31,735 bases of DNA from UBA6220 sp041650375 (lineage in GTDB: Bacteria > Patescibacteriota > Minisyncoccia > Minisyncoccales > Minisyncoccaceae): positions 1 through 31,735 of the forward strand of contig JBAZLH010000006.1 in NCBI GenBank assembly GCA_041650375.1, read 5' to 3'. The notes beneath the pieces were generated by a model. The model saw nothing but the letters and a program-made list of their open reading frames with translations. It did not search any database and was not told the DNA's origin. Position numbers and translations under genes: made by a program. Within the stretch, counting starts at the first letter, position 1, and each line of letters opens with the position of its first letter. This document shows positions 23,924 to 30,567 of the stretch, piece after piece.

Positions 23924-25279
23924 TTATTTATTTTTTTCTTCAATCAACGGCAAGCCGATTGTGATTTGCGTGCCCACGTTTTCCATTGAATCCACGGAAA
24001 TCGTTCCATTCATTAGTTCCACGATTTGCTTGGTAATCCACAACCCTAATCCCGTACCGTTAATTTCTTCGGTTTTTTTATTTTTCACCCGATAAAATTT
24101 TTCAAACAAATGTTCTCTCTCTTTCGCAGTCATGCCAATACCCGTATCTTTTATTAAAATGACCAAATTTTTATCCCGGTTAAACGCCTTAATATCCACA
24201 CTTCCCGTGGGAGTGTATTTAATCGCGTTTCCCAACAAATTAATCAAAATTTGCTTGAATTTATCCCTGTCAATATTAATATTGGTTTTACTTCCGGGCT
24301 CAAGCGAATAAGCCAAAACCAATTTTTTTTCGTCGGCTTGAATTTTAATTTCCTTCACGGTCTCTTCAATTATTCCGGCCGCTTCCATTGGCTTTAAATC
24401 AATTTTCAAACGGCCTTGTTCTATACGGCTCACGTTTAACATATCTTCTATTAAGCTGGACAGCCGATCGGCGGAAACATTGATAATGGATAAATCTTCT
24501 TTGGATTGGTCGGTTAAACCCGTGCTTTGTTCCAACACCATTGAAGCATAACCTTTGATAATCGTAATCGGCGTCCTTAATTCATGCGACGCCATTGAAA
24601 TAAATTCGTCTTTCATTTGGTCAACTTCTTTTATTTTATTGTAAAGGATTGAATATTCAAACAACCGCGAATTCGTTAATAGGAGCAAAACAATAAATAA
24701 AACTGATACGATTAATATCCAAAAAGACCGGCTTAAAGCAATAGCCAAAACAGTTTCAATTATGCCGGCGGATAAACGCATTGATAAAAGGGCCTGGCTT
24801 TGGCCGCGCAAATCTTTAAGCGGAACAACCACCAGCCAATAAGTACTGTTGGCGCCGGCGCTTTGGTCAACTATTTTTTGCGCGCTCGGCCAATCATTGC
24901 TCCAGGCGACCACGTAAGCCATTGAATTTTCCACAACGCCTATCCGGGTCCTGTCCATACTCGCCGCCACTTTAAAAGTTTCGCCTTCCCGATAAAAAAT
25001 ATCCAAAGCTTTGGTGTCGCTGTTGTAAACTTTCCAATTATCAACAAAGGCCTGCATTTGTTCCGGCGAATTTAACTTATCCGCCAAGGCGGCGTTAATG
25101 GCTTGCGCGATTCCCACGCCTTTGTCTTGCAAGCTTTGGTCAACCGTCGCGCGGAAAGATTGCGTAAAAAGCAAAGTGTTTACGATTACCACTGTTGGAA
25201 TAACAATCATCAGCGCGATTGAATAAATCACCTGCCGATTGTCTTGCAAAAATTTGATTGGGGTGCTCTTATCCGCCAT
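23924..25279 (-). CDS. Membrane sensor histidine kinase
   Basis: This 451-aa kinase has helix 1 at about 17-39, an external sensor domain (about 40-178), helix 2 at about 184-202, then a HisKA domain with the phospho-acceptor His232 (MASHELRTPI) and a HATPase domain. N-box: LINLLGNAIKYTP (346-357). G1: DTGIGM (378-383). F-box: LFEKFYR. G2: GTGLGL (408-413). All catalytic motifs are intact. The sensor domain is of unassigned type. No response regulator is encoded in the window, so the partner is elsewhere or atypical. AAGGA (25284-25288) lies 4 nt before the ATG, overlapping the stop of the upstream surface-protein gene. Confidence 0.95.
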   Translation of the reverse strand: MADKSTPIKFLQDNRQVIYSIALMIVIPTVVIVNTLLFTQSFRATVDQSLQDKGVGIAQAINAALADKLNSPEQMQAFVDNWKVYNSDTKALDIFYREGETFKVAASMDRTRIGVVENSMAYVVAWSNDWPSAQKIVDQSAGANSTYWLVVVPLKDLRGQSQALLSMRLSAGIIETVLAIALSRSFWILIVSVLFIVLLLLTNSRLFEYSILYNKIKEVDQMKDEFISMASHELRTPITIIKGYASMVLEQSTGLTDQSKEDLSIINVSADRLSSLIEDMLNVSRIEQGRLKIDLKPMEAAGIIEETVKEIKIQADEKKLVLAYSLEPGSKTNINIDRDKFKQILINLLGNAIKYTPTGSVDIKAFNRDKNLVILIKDTGIGMTAKEREHLFEKFYRVKNKKTEEINGTGLGLWITKQIVELMNGTISVDSMENVGTQITIGLPLIEEKNK

Positions 25280-25286
25280 AAAATCC

Positions 25287-28200
25287 TTATCGGCTTACCC
25301 TTTGTTTTATGATTAAAAATATTGACACTAAAATCAATACCGCGATCAGCCCGGCCAATGTGTAAAAAATCAAATACATATTGGATTGGTCCGGAACGGA
25401 ACTGGCGTCTTGAATTCCCGCGAATTCATCCAATGTAACAGCTTGGGCTTCTTCAATAAAGAATGGCCTGGGCAAGCTGGCTTCAACTATTTTTCCTTTA
25501 TCATTGTTTATCGCCACGTAAACTTCGTGCTTTCCGTTTACCAAAGTTTTATCCAAATCATAAACCCAGTTGCCGTTCGCGTCCGCCTTAACGGTTAAGA
25601 CAATCGGCATATTACTGTAAACGTACAAAGTGATAACTTGGTTGGGCTTCGCCTTGCCCTTAAACCTGATGTTGTTAGGATTAGCGCCGGTTTGGGTGGT
25701 GGTTGTTGGTTTGGAATTTTCCACTGCTTCAATTTGCAAAACCGCGCTGGTTGCGACGCTGTTATTAAGCTTGGGCTGTTCCAACGGCTTGCCGTCAATA
25801 ATCGCTTTATCCACTCCGCTCAATTTGGAAGAATCAACCGCGTCGCGGTTAGTCGTGGCCGCGATTCCCAAACGCGCGTCCATATCATCCGGCACGCCGT
25901 TTTTGTTGTCATCAAGCACCATTACCACGGGCGCCAAAGTTTGTTGCTCTTTGGATAAATCTGTTGAAACCAAGCTCACGGAAACATTTCCATTGGAAGA
26001 AGCGAAAGGCGAATCGGCAATCGCCACTTGGACTTGCGTGTCCGGCGCTCCCGGCGCGGTGGAAACAATATTCATTGTTCCGGTTTGCGTATCAATAGTC
26101 GCCGTGCTTCCGGAAGAATCGGCCAATACGCTTTTTGTTTCTTGGGTCAAAGTTGTTTTTAAATCAGACAAAATCACGTCGTTGATTAAAACATTGCATT
26201 TGTCCGCGTCAATATTCTGGCATTTTAAAGGTTTGCCGTATTTGTTTATAAAATATTGGTAACACTGTTCTCTTGTGGTTAAATTATTCGCCAAACATTC
26301 CGAAACAACATTCTTTTGGTATTGGTACATCTGGCAATCGCTTTCATTTGTAATTCCGGCGCTAACGCATTCGGCCGGTACTTGCGTTGTTGGCGTTACA
26401 GCCGGATTTCCCGTAGTGGTGGTTGTCGGGGTGGTTGGATTAGCCGCGGTTCCTTGGCAAGATTGTTCCACCGTCGGAATTCCCGGCAAACAATTTTCCG
26501 GCGATTTCATAATAATGCTTCTGGTTTGTTTTCCGTTTACGCAATCACTCCAAGAAGAATAAGTGTATAAACAAGCTTCTTGTTTGGGTTCAATTGTTGG
26601 CGCCACGCAAGTTTTTGTTAGCGCCTCTGTTGAAACCTCTTTGCACAAGGTTGGCCCTATTTTTGTGGCTTGCCTGGTTTGTTTTCCGTTTACGCAATCG
26701 CTCCAAGAAGAATATGTGTAAACGCAAACCGGCAGCTCGGTTGTTGTGGAGCCGGACATACTGACTATTGTTTTAGGATTATCATTATTGGGATAACTAT
26801 AAGTTAAGGTTGCGTCTGAGTTAACGTAATCATATGACACTACTTTTATTGTCCAATTGCGGCTAACCGCGTCTTTCGGAATCGGCAACACGTATGTCCA
26901 AGTTTTTCTCGCAGAATTAGCCACGGGAGACTCTATTGTCCCTTCCGGCGAAGTTGTTATATCATCGGTTGTTGCTTTAATTTTTACTTTACTGACAATA
27001 GAAGGCTTATCGGAAGAAATTGTTACTTGGTAATAAGCGTTATTATTGGTTGCAGTTCCCGATGTGGAAACAGCGGTGGCGGGAGTTGCGGATATTGTTA
27101 AAATTGGCAAAACAATATTAGTATTCGGGATAGTTGAACAATTAACAGCCGTGTTATCGGCGGAACAAGTCCAGGTCCATGGGCCGGATCCCTGCACGGT
27201 TGAAGCGGTTCCGCTGCTGCATAAGCCGGAAGTTGGAATAGCTGTGGCCATGGTGTTAACGGCCGAGCCGCAAATCGGATTCGCGATTGTTGATTTATTG
27301 GCGTAGCAACCAATACTACCCGCGCTGTTGCTGCAATTCCAGGTCCAGCCTGTGCCGGTTGTGTTTAACGCCGGCGCGGAATGATTTCCATTGCTGCATA
27401 AATTATCATTCACAGTGGGCGCGGTTGAAAAAGTTTGGGCGTTTACGCTCCCGCAAACCGGAGCAGACGTAGAAGTATTGGATGCGTTACAAGTTATATT
27501 GGTGGAACCAACGCAAGTCCAAGACCAAGTGTTTCCGGTCAAGCTCGGCGTGGTTGGCGTTCCGTGCAAACATAACGCAATTGAATCGGTCGGTACGGTT
27601 GAAAATGACTGCACGGTTCCGCAGGCGGGCGTTATGGCCGAAGTATTGGCGGCCGAACAATTTGCCGGAGTGGTATTGGTGGAACCGGTACAAGTCCAAA
27701 TCCAATTGCTTCCGCTGGCAACAGGAGAAGAAGAAGTTCCTGGAGAACATAACCCGGCGGCCGTAACCGCTGTGGCAGTTGGGTAAGATTTATTGTTGGC
27801 GTAGCCGCAAACAGGCGTTGTATCTAAAGAAGAGCAGGTTTGCGTTAATTCTGCCGGAGAGCCGCCCGTGCAACCGGAAGGAAACGAAGCGGTAATTGTC
27901 CTGTTTTGATATCCGGAAACGCAAGCAGACCAAGCGGAATATTCAAAAGATGCGCAAGTGTTTGTTGTTTGGGCAAGAACCGTAAAGTTAGGCAAGCTTC
28001 TTACGGTTCCCGCGGAAGTCCCGGCGCAATACGAATCGGTGGTTGAAGAACAAAAACTGTATAATAAAGCGCCACCCGAAGATGTTAACGAAACCGTGGT
28101 TATGCTCCATTGCTGGTTTGCGGTTGCGCCGGAGGGCGTTGGTAGCGAGACCGACCATGCGCCCGAAGAACTGATGGTTCCCCAGCCCGTTGCAACAGGT

Positions 28201-28430
28201 TGGTTGGGGCTACTTGCCAAAACTTTTACCAAGTACGCGTTAGTTGGAGAATTCGTAAATGTTCCGTTTATAACCGCCGAGTTGCCCGCCACAATTTCCG
28301 TAACGGGCATGTTTATAAAACTCAATCCCGGAAACGGTTCGGAAAAAACATATTGGCCGATAAATAAAAATGAAACTATTACGGCCATGAGCCCGAATAA
28401 GCCGCATTTTATAATATTGTTTTTTTTCAT
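25287..28430 (-). CDS. Large membrane-anchored surface protein with TSP1-like and Cys modules (1047 aa)
   Basis: Signal peptide 1-30. An Ig-like domain (about 35-150) is followed by a thrombospondin-1-like repeat (159-199, YSAWSACVSGYQNR). Then come four copies of the four-cysteine W-x-W-x-C module (208-258, 270-314, 326-376, 387-431), a second Ig-like domain (about 443-548), and two more TSP1-like repeats (569-608 and 620-658, both with YTYSSWSDCVNGKQTR). A Thr/Pro linker (661-685), a Cys-containing helical segment (688-746), a calcium-loop-like DDNKNGVPDDMD (840-851) and a bacterial Ig domain (about 920-992) follow. A C-terminal helix (1019-1041) and a basic tail anchor it. The layout suggests an adhesin or receptor. 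It is the first gene of an operon with a histidine kinase, which makes ligand sensing or attachment control plausible but unproven. Confidence 0.88.
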   Translation of the reverse strand: MKKNNIIKCGLFGLMAVIVSFLFIGQYVFSEPFPGLSFINMPVTEIVAGNSAVINGTFTNSPTNAYLVKVLASSPNQPVATGWGTISSSGAWSVSLPTPSGATANQQWSITTVSLTSSGGALLYSFCSSTTDSYCAGTSAGTVRSLPNFTVLAQTTNTCASFEYSAWSACVSGYQNRTITASFPSGCTGGSPAELTQTCSSLDTTPVCGYANNKSYPTATAVTAAGLCSPGTSSSPVASGSNWIWTCTGSTNTTPANCSAANTSAITPACGTVQSFSTVPTDSIALCLHGTPTTPSLTGNTWSWTCVGSTNITCNASNTSTSAPVCGSVNAQTFSTAPTVNDNLCSNGNHSAPALNTTGTGWTWNCSNSAGSIGCYANKSTIANPICGSAVNTMATAIPTSGLCSSGTASTVQGSGPWTWTCSADNTAVNCSTIPNTNIVLPILTISATPATAVSTSGTATNNNAYYQVTISSDKPSIVSKVKIKATTDDITTSPEGTIESPVANSARKTWTYVLPIPKDAVSRNWTIKVVSYDYVNSDATLTYSYPNNDNPKTIVSMSGSTTTELPVCVYTYSSWSDCVNGKQTRQATKIGPTLCKEVSTEALTKTCVAPTIEPKQEACLYTYSSWSDCVNGKQTRSIIMKSPENCLPGIPTVEQSCQGTAANPTTPTTTTTGNPAVTPTTQVPAECVSAGITNESDCQMYQYQKNVVSECLANNLTTREQCYQYFINKYGKPLKCQNIDADKCNVLINDVILSDLKTTLTQETKSVLADSSGSTATIDTQTGTMNIVSTAPGAPDTQVQVAIADSPFASSNGNVSVSLVSTDLSKEQQTLAPVVMVLDDNKNGVPDDMDARLGIAATTNRDAVDSSKLSGVDKAIIDGKPLEQPKLNNSVATSAVLQIEAVENSKPTTTTQTGANPNNIRFKGKAKPNQVITLYVYSNMPIVLTVKADANGNWVYDLDKTLVNGKHEVYVAINNDKGKIVEASLPRPFFIEEAQAVTLDEFAGIQDASSVPDQSNMYLIFYTLAGLIAVLILVSIFLIIKQRVSR
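26521..26720 (-). repeat. Near-identical 47-bp duplication in two TSP1-like repeats
   Basis: Bases 26521-26567 and 26674-26720 match except at two positions. They encode the same YTYSSWSDCVNGKQTR core of the second and third TSP1-like repeats, implying recent duplication or gene conversion. Confidence 0.9.
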
Positions 28431-28452
28431 AAATTTATAAAAAACACGCCAA

Positions 28453-28468
28453 TCCGCCAGCTGGCGGA
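28453..28468. repeat. 16-bp perfect GC-rich palindrome, copy 1
   Basis: TCCGCCAGCTGGCGGA reads the same on both strands and lies in the leader of the 1047-aa protein gene. A second, slightly diverged copy is at 28575-28590. The shared segment ATCCGCCAGCTGGC is identical (28452-28465 and 28574-28587). It is much more GC-rich than its AT-rich surroundings, as expected of a dispersed palindromic element. Confidence 0.8.
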
Positions 28469-28478
28469 GCGCTAAATT

Positions 28479-28495
28479 TTATTAACTGTTAATAA
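28479..28495. promoter_or_regulatory. Palindrome in the leader of the surface-protein operon (candidate operator)
   Basis: TTATTAAC and GTTAATAA flank a single central base, giving a 17-bp perfect dyad about 30 nt downstream of the predicted transcription start. The size and symmetry fit a site for a dimeric regulator, but an AT-rich dyad could also be chance. Confidence 0.4.
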
Positions 28496-28532
28496 TAAGA
28501 ACAAATTGTATTTTGCTTTATACATTGTCTTT

Positions 28533-28561
28533 ATTATAAAATATAAAATATTTTAAAGCAA
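28533..28561 (-). promoter_or_regulatory. Predicted promoter of the surface protein-kinase operon
   Basis: TTGCTT (28556-28561), 17 nt, then a perfect TATAAT (28533-28538). The expected start near 28526 leaves a leader of about 95 nt that carries the two palindromes at 28479-28495 and 28453-28468. Confidence 0.6.
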
Positions 28562-28563
28562 AC

Positions 28564-28600
28564 AAAAAACCGCATCCGCCAGCTGGCAGACCGGTTTTTT
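28564..28600. terminator. Terminator built around palindrome copy 2
   Basis: AAAAAACCG (28564-28572) and CGGTTTTTT (28592-28600) form a 9-bp stem enclosing the second GC-rich palindrome (28575-28590). It can act in both directions; the relevant gene is the 60-aa membrane protein ending at 28611. The palindromic element has apparently been taken into a terminator. Confidence 0.8.
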
Positions 28601-28610
28601 ATGTTTAAGT

Positions 28611-28793
28611 TTATTTTTCCGCTTTATCCCATCTTCCCCAACCGCAACATCCTGATTTCTTGGTGATCACCGATATTCCCAAAAGAATAATCAATAAAGG
28701 CCAAATAATTTGCCAAACACTCACGGAAATAAAGCCCATATTTTGCAATAAGAACACGACTCCGATAACAATAATAGCTATTCCAACCAACAT
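28611..28793 (-). CDS. Small two-helix membrane protein, DUF5668/LiaI-like
   Basis: This 60-aa protein has helix 1 (about 3-22, VGIAIIVIGVVFLLQNMGF), a short turn, then helix 2 with WQIIWPLLIILLGISVI (about 27-43). A Cys/Trp tail (GCCGWGRW) and a charged end follow. The G-x2-FLLQNMG...WPLLIILLG pattern is that of the DUF5668 domain found in LiaI/LiaF-type envelope-stress membrane proteins. It probably sits in the membrane as an accessory. A weak AAGG lies only 3 nt before the ATG and inside the extended base of the three-way junction upstream. It ends 11 nt before a strong terminator. Confidence 0.75.
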   Translation of the reverse strand: MLVGIAIIVIGVVFLLQNMGFISVSVWQIIWPLLIILLGISVITKKSGCCGWGRWDKAEK

Positions 28794-28795
28794 TT

Positions 28796-28854
28796 ACCTT
28801 GTTAAATAGCGCTTCGCGCTAATTTTGCTACGGAGCAAAATTATTTAACAGGGT
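28796..28854 (-). ncRNA. Perfect three-way-junction structure upstream of the 60-aa gene
   Basis: The base stem pairs GTTAAAT (28801-28807) with ATTTAAC (28843-28849). It extends outward 5 more bp, one of them G-U, to 28796/28854. Inside are two perfect hairpins with no unpaired junction bases: AGCGC-TTC-GCGCT (28808-28820) and AATTTTGCT-ACGG-AGCAAAATT (28821-28842). All 49 core bases except the 7 loop bases are paired. It lies 2 nt from the ATG of the 60-aa gene, and the outer stem covers the AAGG before that ATG. It may be a regulatory RNA element or a structured dispersed repeat; both strands can form it. Confidence 0.6.
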
Positions 28855-28910
28855 GAACCCGGTTAAAGCGCTTAACGTTATTCAATTTAAAATTTGTAAT
28901 AGGCGACCTT

Positions 28911-29156
28911 TTATTTTTTTTCCACAACAATGGTGCAATTTGTGACCAGTGCGGCCAAAGCTCCCACGGCTGCCAAAACCGGAGCCAAAACCGTGCCGAC
29001 CACGGCCACGGTCAAGGGAAACTCCACCAACACCTCCCCCTTTTCGTCTTTAATCGTAATTCGGCGGATATTGCCTTCTCTGATAAGCTCTTTAACTTTT
29101 TTTAAAATATCCTCGCCGGAAACTTTAAATTCTTCTTTTTTGTTTTCTACTGCCAT
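28911..29156 (-). CDS. DUF4342 family protein (81 aa)
   Basis: Residues 8-45 carry the conserved charged part of the domain, including FKVSGEDILKKVKELIREGN, RRITIKDEKGE and VLVEFPLT. A hydrophobic stretch follows (about 50-75, VAVVGTVLAPVLAAVGALAALV) and then the terminal TIVVEKK, matching DUF4342 nearly end to end. Function is unknown; the charged half plus one amphipathic or membrane helix suggests membrane association. The ATG at 29154-29156 is chosen because a longer frame would overlap the upstream Cys-rich gene. It follows that gene after 10 nt and is probably co-transcribed with it. Confidence 0.85.
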   Translation of the reverse strand: MAVENKKEEFKVSGEDILKKVKELIREGNIRRITIKDEKGEVLVEFPLTVAVVGTVLAPVLAAVGALAALVTNCTIVVEKK

Positions 29157-29166
29157 ATTTTTGTTT

Positions 29167-29364
29167 TTAATCCAATCCGCCGCATCCGGACGCTTCTTCT
29201 TGGTTTTCTTCGTTAACGGCTTCGGTTTCTTTTTTCTGTTGACACCCGCATTGGCATCCGGGAGCACACGAACAACAATAAACGCAAACACCCGGCTCGC
29301 AAGAACATTCGTTTTTTTCATCCAAGGGCAATCCGCAAGCACATTTTTTTTCTTCGTTTTCCAT
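29167..29364 (-). CDS. Cys-rich mini-protein, metallothionein-like (65 aa)
   Basis: Twelve of 65 residues are cysteine, arranged as CAC, CSC, then a dense core CVYCCSCAPGCQCGC, and one C near the end. The remainder is acidic (EEK, EEN, EEAS). There is no signal peptide, so it is cytoplasmic. The CxC and CxxC spacing fits a metal-binding peptide such as a metallothionein or a small zinc protein; no established family was recognised. It is the first gene of a unit with the DUF4342 protein. The promoter is TTGTTT-N17-TATAAT, with a second TATAAT 8 nt before the ATG. Confidence 0.75.
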   Translation of the reverse strand: MENEEKKCACGLPLDEKNECSCEPGVCVYCCSCAPGCQCGCQQKKETEAVNEENQEEASGCGGLD

Positions 29365-29372
29365 AGATATAT

Positions 29373-29428
29373 ATTATATTTATTATTATTAACGCATTTA
29401 TTATACCAATTTTATTCCGTGAAAACAA
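29373..29428 (-). promoter_or_regulatory. Promoter region of the Cys-rich gene
   Basis: TTGTTT (29423-29428), 17 nt and TATAAT (29400-29405) form a good sigma-70-type promoter with a leader of about 30 nt. A second TATAAT (29373-29378) lies 8 nt before the ATG and could drive a leaderless transcript, but it lacks a good -35. Confidence 0.6.
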
Positions 29429-29439
29429 TATAAATATTA

Positions 29440-30567
29440 TTATTTTTTAAAAATATTTTTTGTTATTAAGTTGGATGATTTTTGGAGCAACCAGCCCAAA
29501 ACGATGAATACTGCCAAGTACGCCGTAACGGCGAGCCAAGGAGGAAGGAATGGAAAAATAAAATCATAACGGTAAAGAATCGGCCAATGCAATAAATATA
29601 TTTCGTAAGAATAAAGCCCGATTAAATTCATCAACCGGAACTCTATTTTTTTAATTAAAAACAAAACCGTAAAAGCCAATGTCGTCACCATGGTAACAAT
29701 TTGCTCAACCCGAATTCCCTGTCCCACTCCGGAGTTATACGTATTCCGCGCGATTATGAATAATAAAATTAAAATTAAAAAACAATAAGCCGTGTATTTA
29801 AAAATCTTCAGGGCAATATTGTTTTTTACAGCCCGTTCGGTCCAATCCGCTATTTTTTGCCTAAAATCAACGGTATTGCAAACTAACCCTCCGGCCAAAA
29901 CCCCCAAAGGAAAAGCCAGCATATGGACTTCGTGGAAATACCTTACTTTGGAAAGCCAAGCCGGATTCAAAGCGATAATCACGTAAGTTAAAGCATAAAT
30001 AATCAGTGCCGAAATCCAGGGGTGTTTTTTTATGAAGACCAAGGGGAACGCAATATAATAAAACAAAATCAAAGTAAAATACCACAGCGGCGAGTTTATG
30101 TCGTTATACAAATCCGCGCTGTTAAATAATCCGAAAAAAGAAGAAACAACATAATCAAGCGGGTAGGCTTTGTTTAAAATAAAAAAATCCATCAAAAAAA
30201 ACGCGGAAATAACCAGCCAAAAAGGAACCATTAATTTGACCAACCGGTCTTTGTAAAATTGCTTAATTGAGCGGGGCTTGGTAAGCGCGGAAACAATCAA
30301 GCCGTAACCGGAAAGAAACAAAAAAATATCCACTCCCACTCCGGCAATCGCGGACAAAGGAAATAAAAAATTATGGTCGTTAACCAAAAAATAGCCGATG
30401 TGCCCGAAAACCACCAATAATATCGCCACGCCCTTAAGCTCGTTGGTTGTTTCTATGGGAAAAAATTTATTATCTTTTTTAAATCGGGCGGACAGCAAAA
30501 TCGCCACAATAAAAATTACAATAAAAATGTAAGTCGCTTGAACAGCGTTAATAATCGACATTACCAT
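29440..30567 (-). CDS. Membrane O-acyltransferase, acyltransferase-3 family
   Basis: This 375-aa, roughly ten-helix protein belongs to the AT3 family, which moves acyl groups (often acetyl) onto sugars of the cell surface. The N-terminal motif ELKGVAILLVVFGHIG carries the key His56; the family's paired Arg, 11 residues before it, is Lys45 here. Next come GVGVDIFLFLSGYGLI, SPLWYFTLILFYY and a C-terminal YEIYLLHWPIL. The start overlaps the SGNH gene by 20 nt (a second ATG 6 nt later is possible). Some AT3 enzymes are fused to SGNH domains; here the two are separate coupled genes, which supports a shared glycan-modification job. No GC-rich terminator follows. Confidence 0.92.
   Translation of the reverse strand: MVMSIINAVQATYIFIVIFIVAILLSARFKKDNKFFPIETTNELKGVAILLVVFGHIGYFLVNDHNFLFPLSAIAGVGVDIFLFLSGYGLIVSALTKPRSIKQFYKDRLVKLMVPFWLVISAFFLMDFFILNKAYPLDYVVSSFFGLFNSADLYNDINSPLWYFTLILFYYIAFPLVFIKKHPWISALIIYALTYVIIALNPAWLSKVRYFHEVHMLAFPLGVLAGGLVCNTVDFRQKIADWTERAVKNNIALKIFKYTAYCFLILILLFIIARNTYNSGVGQGIRVEQIVTMVTTLAFTVLFLIKKIEFRLMNLIGLYSYEIYLLHWPILYRYDFIFPFLPPWLAVTAYLAVFIVLGWLLQKSSNLITKNIFKK

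Noticed and set aside
23917..23943. TTG start giving a 276-aa form of the anchored Cys protein
   Set aside because: It would overlap the kinase gene by 20 nt and add only a lysine-rich run; the ATG at 23919 falls 4 nt after the kinase stop.
25630..28440. Long plus-strand open frames opposite the 1047-aa gene (for example 25630-26262, 27391-27786, 27958-28440)
   Set aside because: They are antisense to a protein with clear domains, have no recognisable motifs, and arise from the biased composition of Thr/Ser/Cys-rich coding DNA.
28801..28849. The three-way junction as a tRNA or terminator
   Set aside because: It has two inner arms, no anticodon arm or CCA end, and no U-tract on either side.
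28911..29342. A longer 143-aa version of the DUF4342 gene starting at 29342
   Set aside because: The extra N-terminal part runs out of frame across the Cys-rich gene, and DUF4342 homology begins at the ATG at 29156.
29430..29460. AT-only hairpin after the acyltransferase as a terminator
   Set aside because: It has no GC pairs and could be chance in AT-rich DNA.
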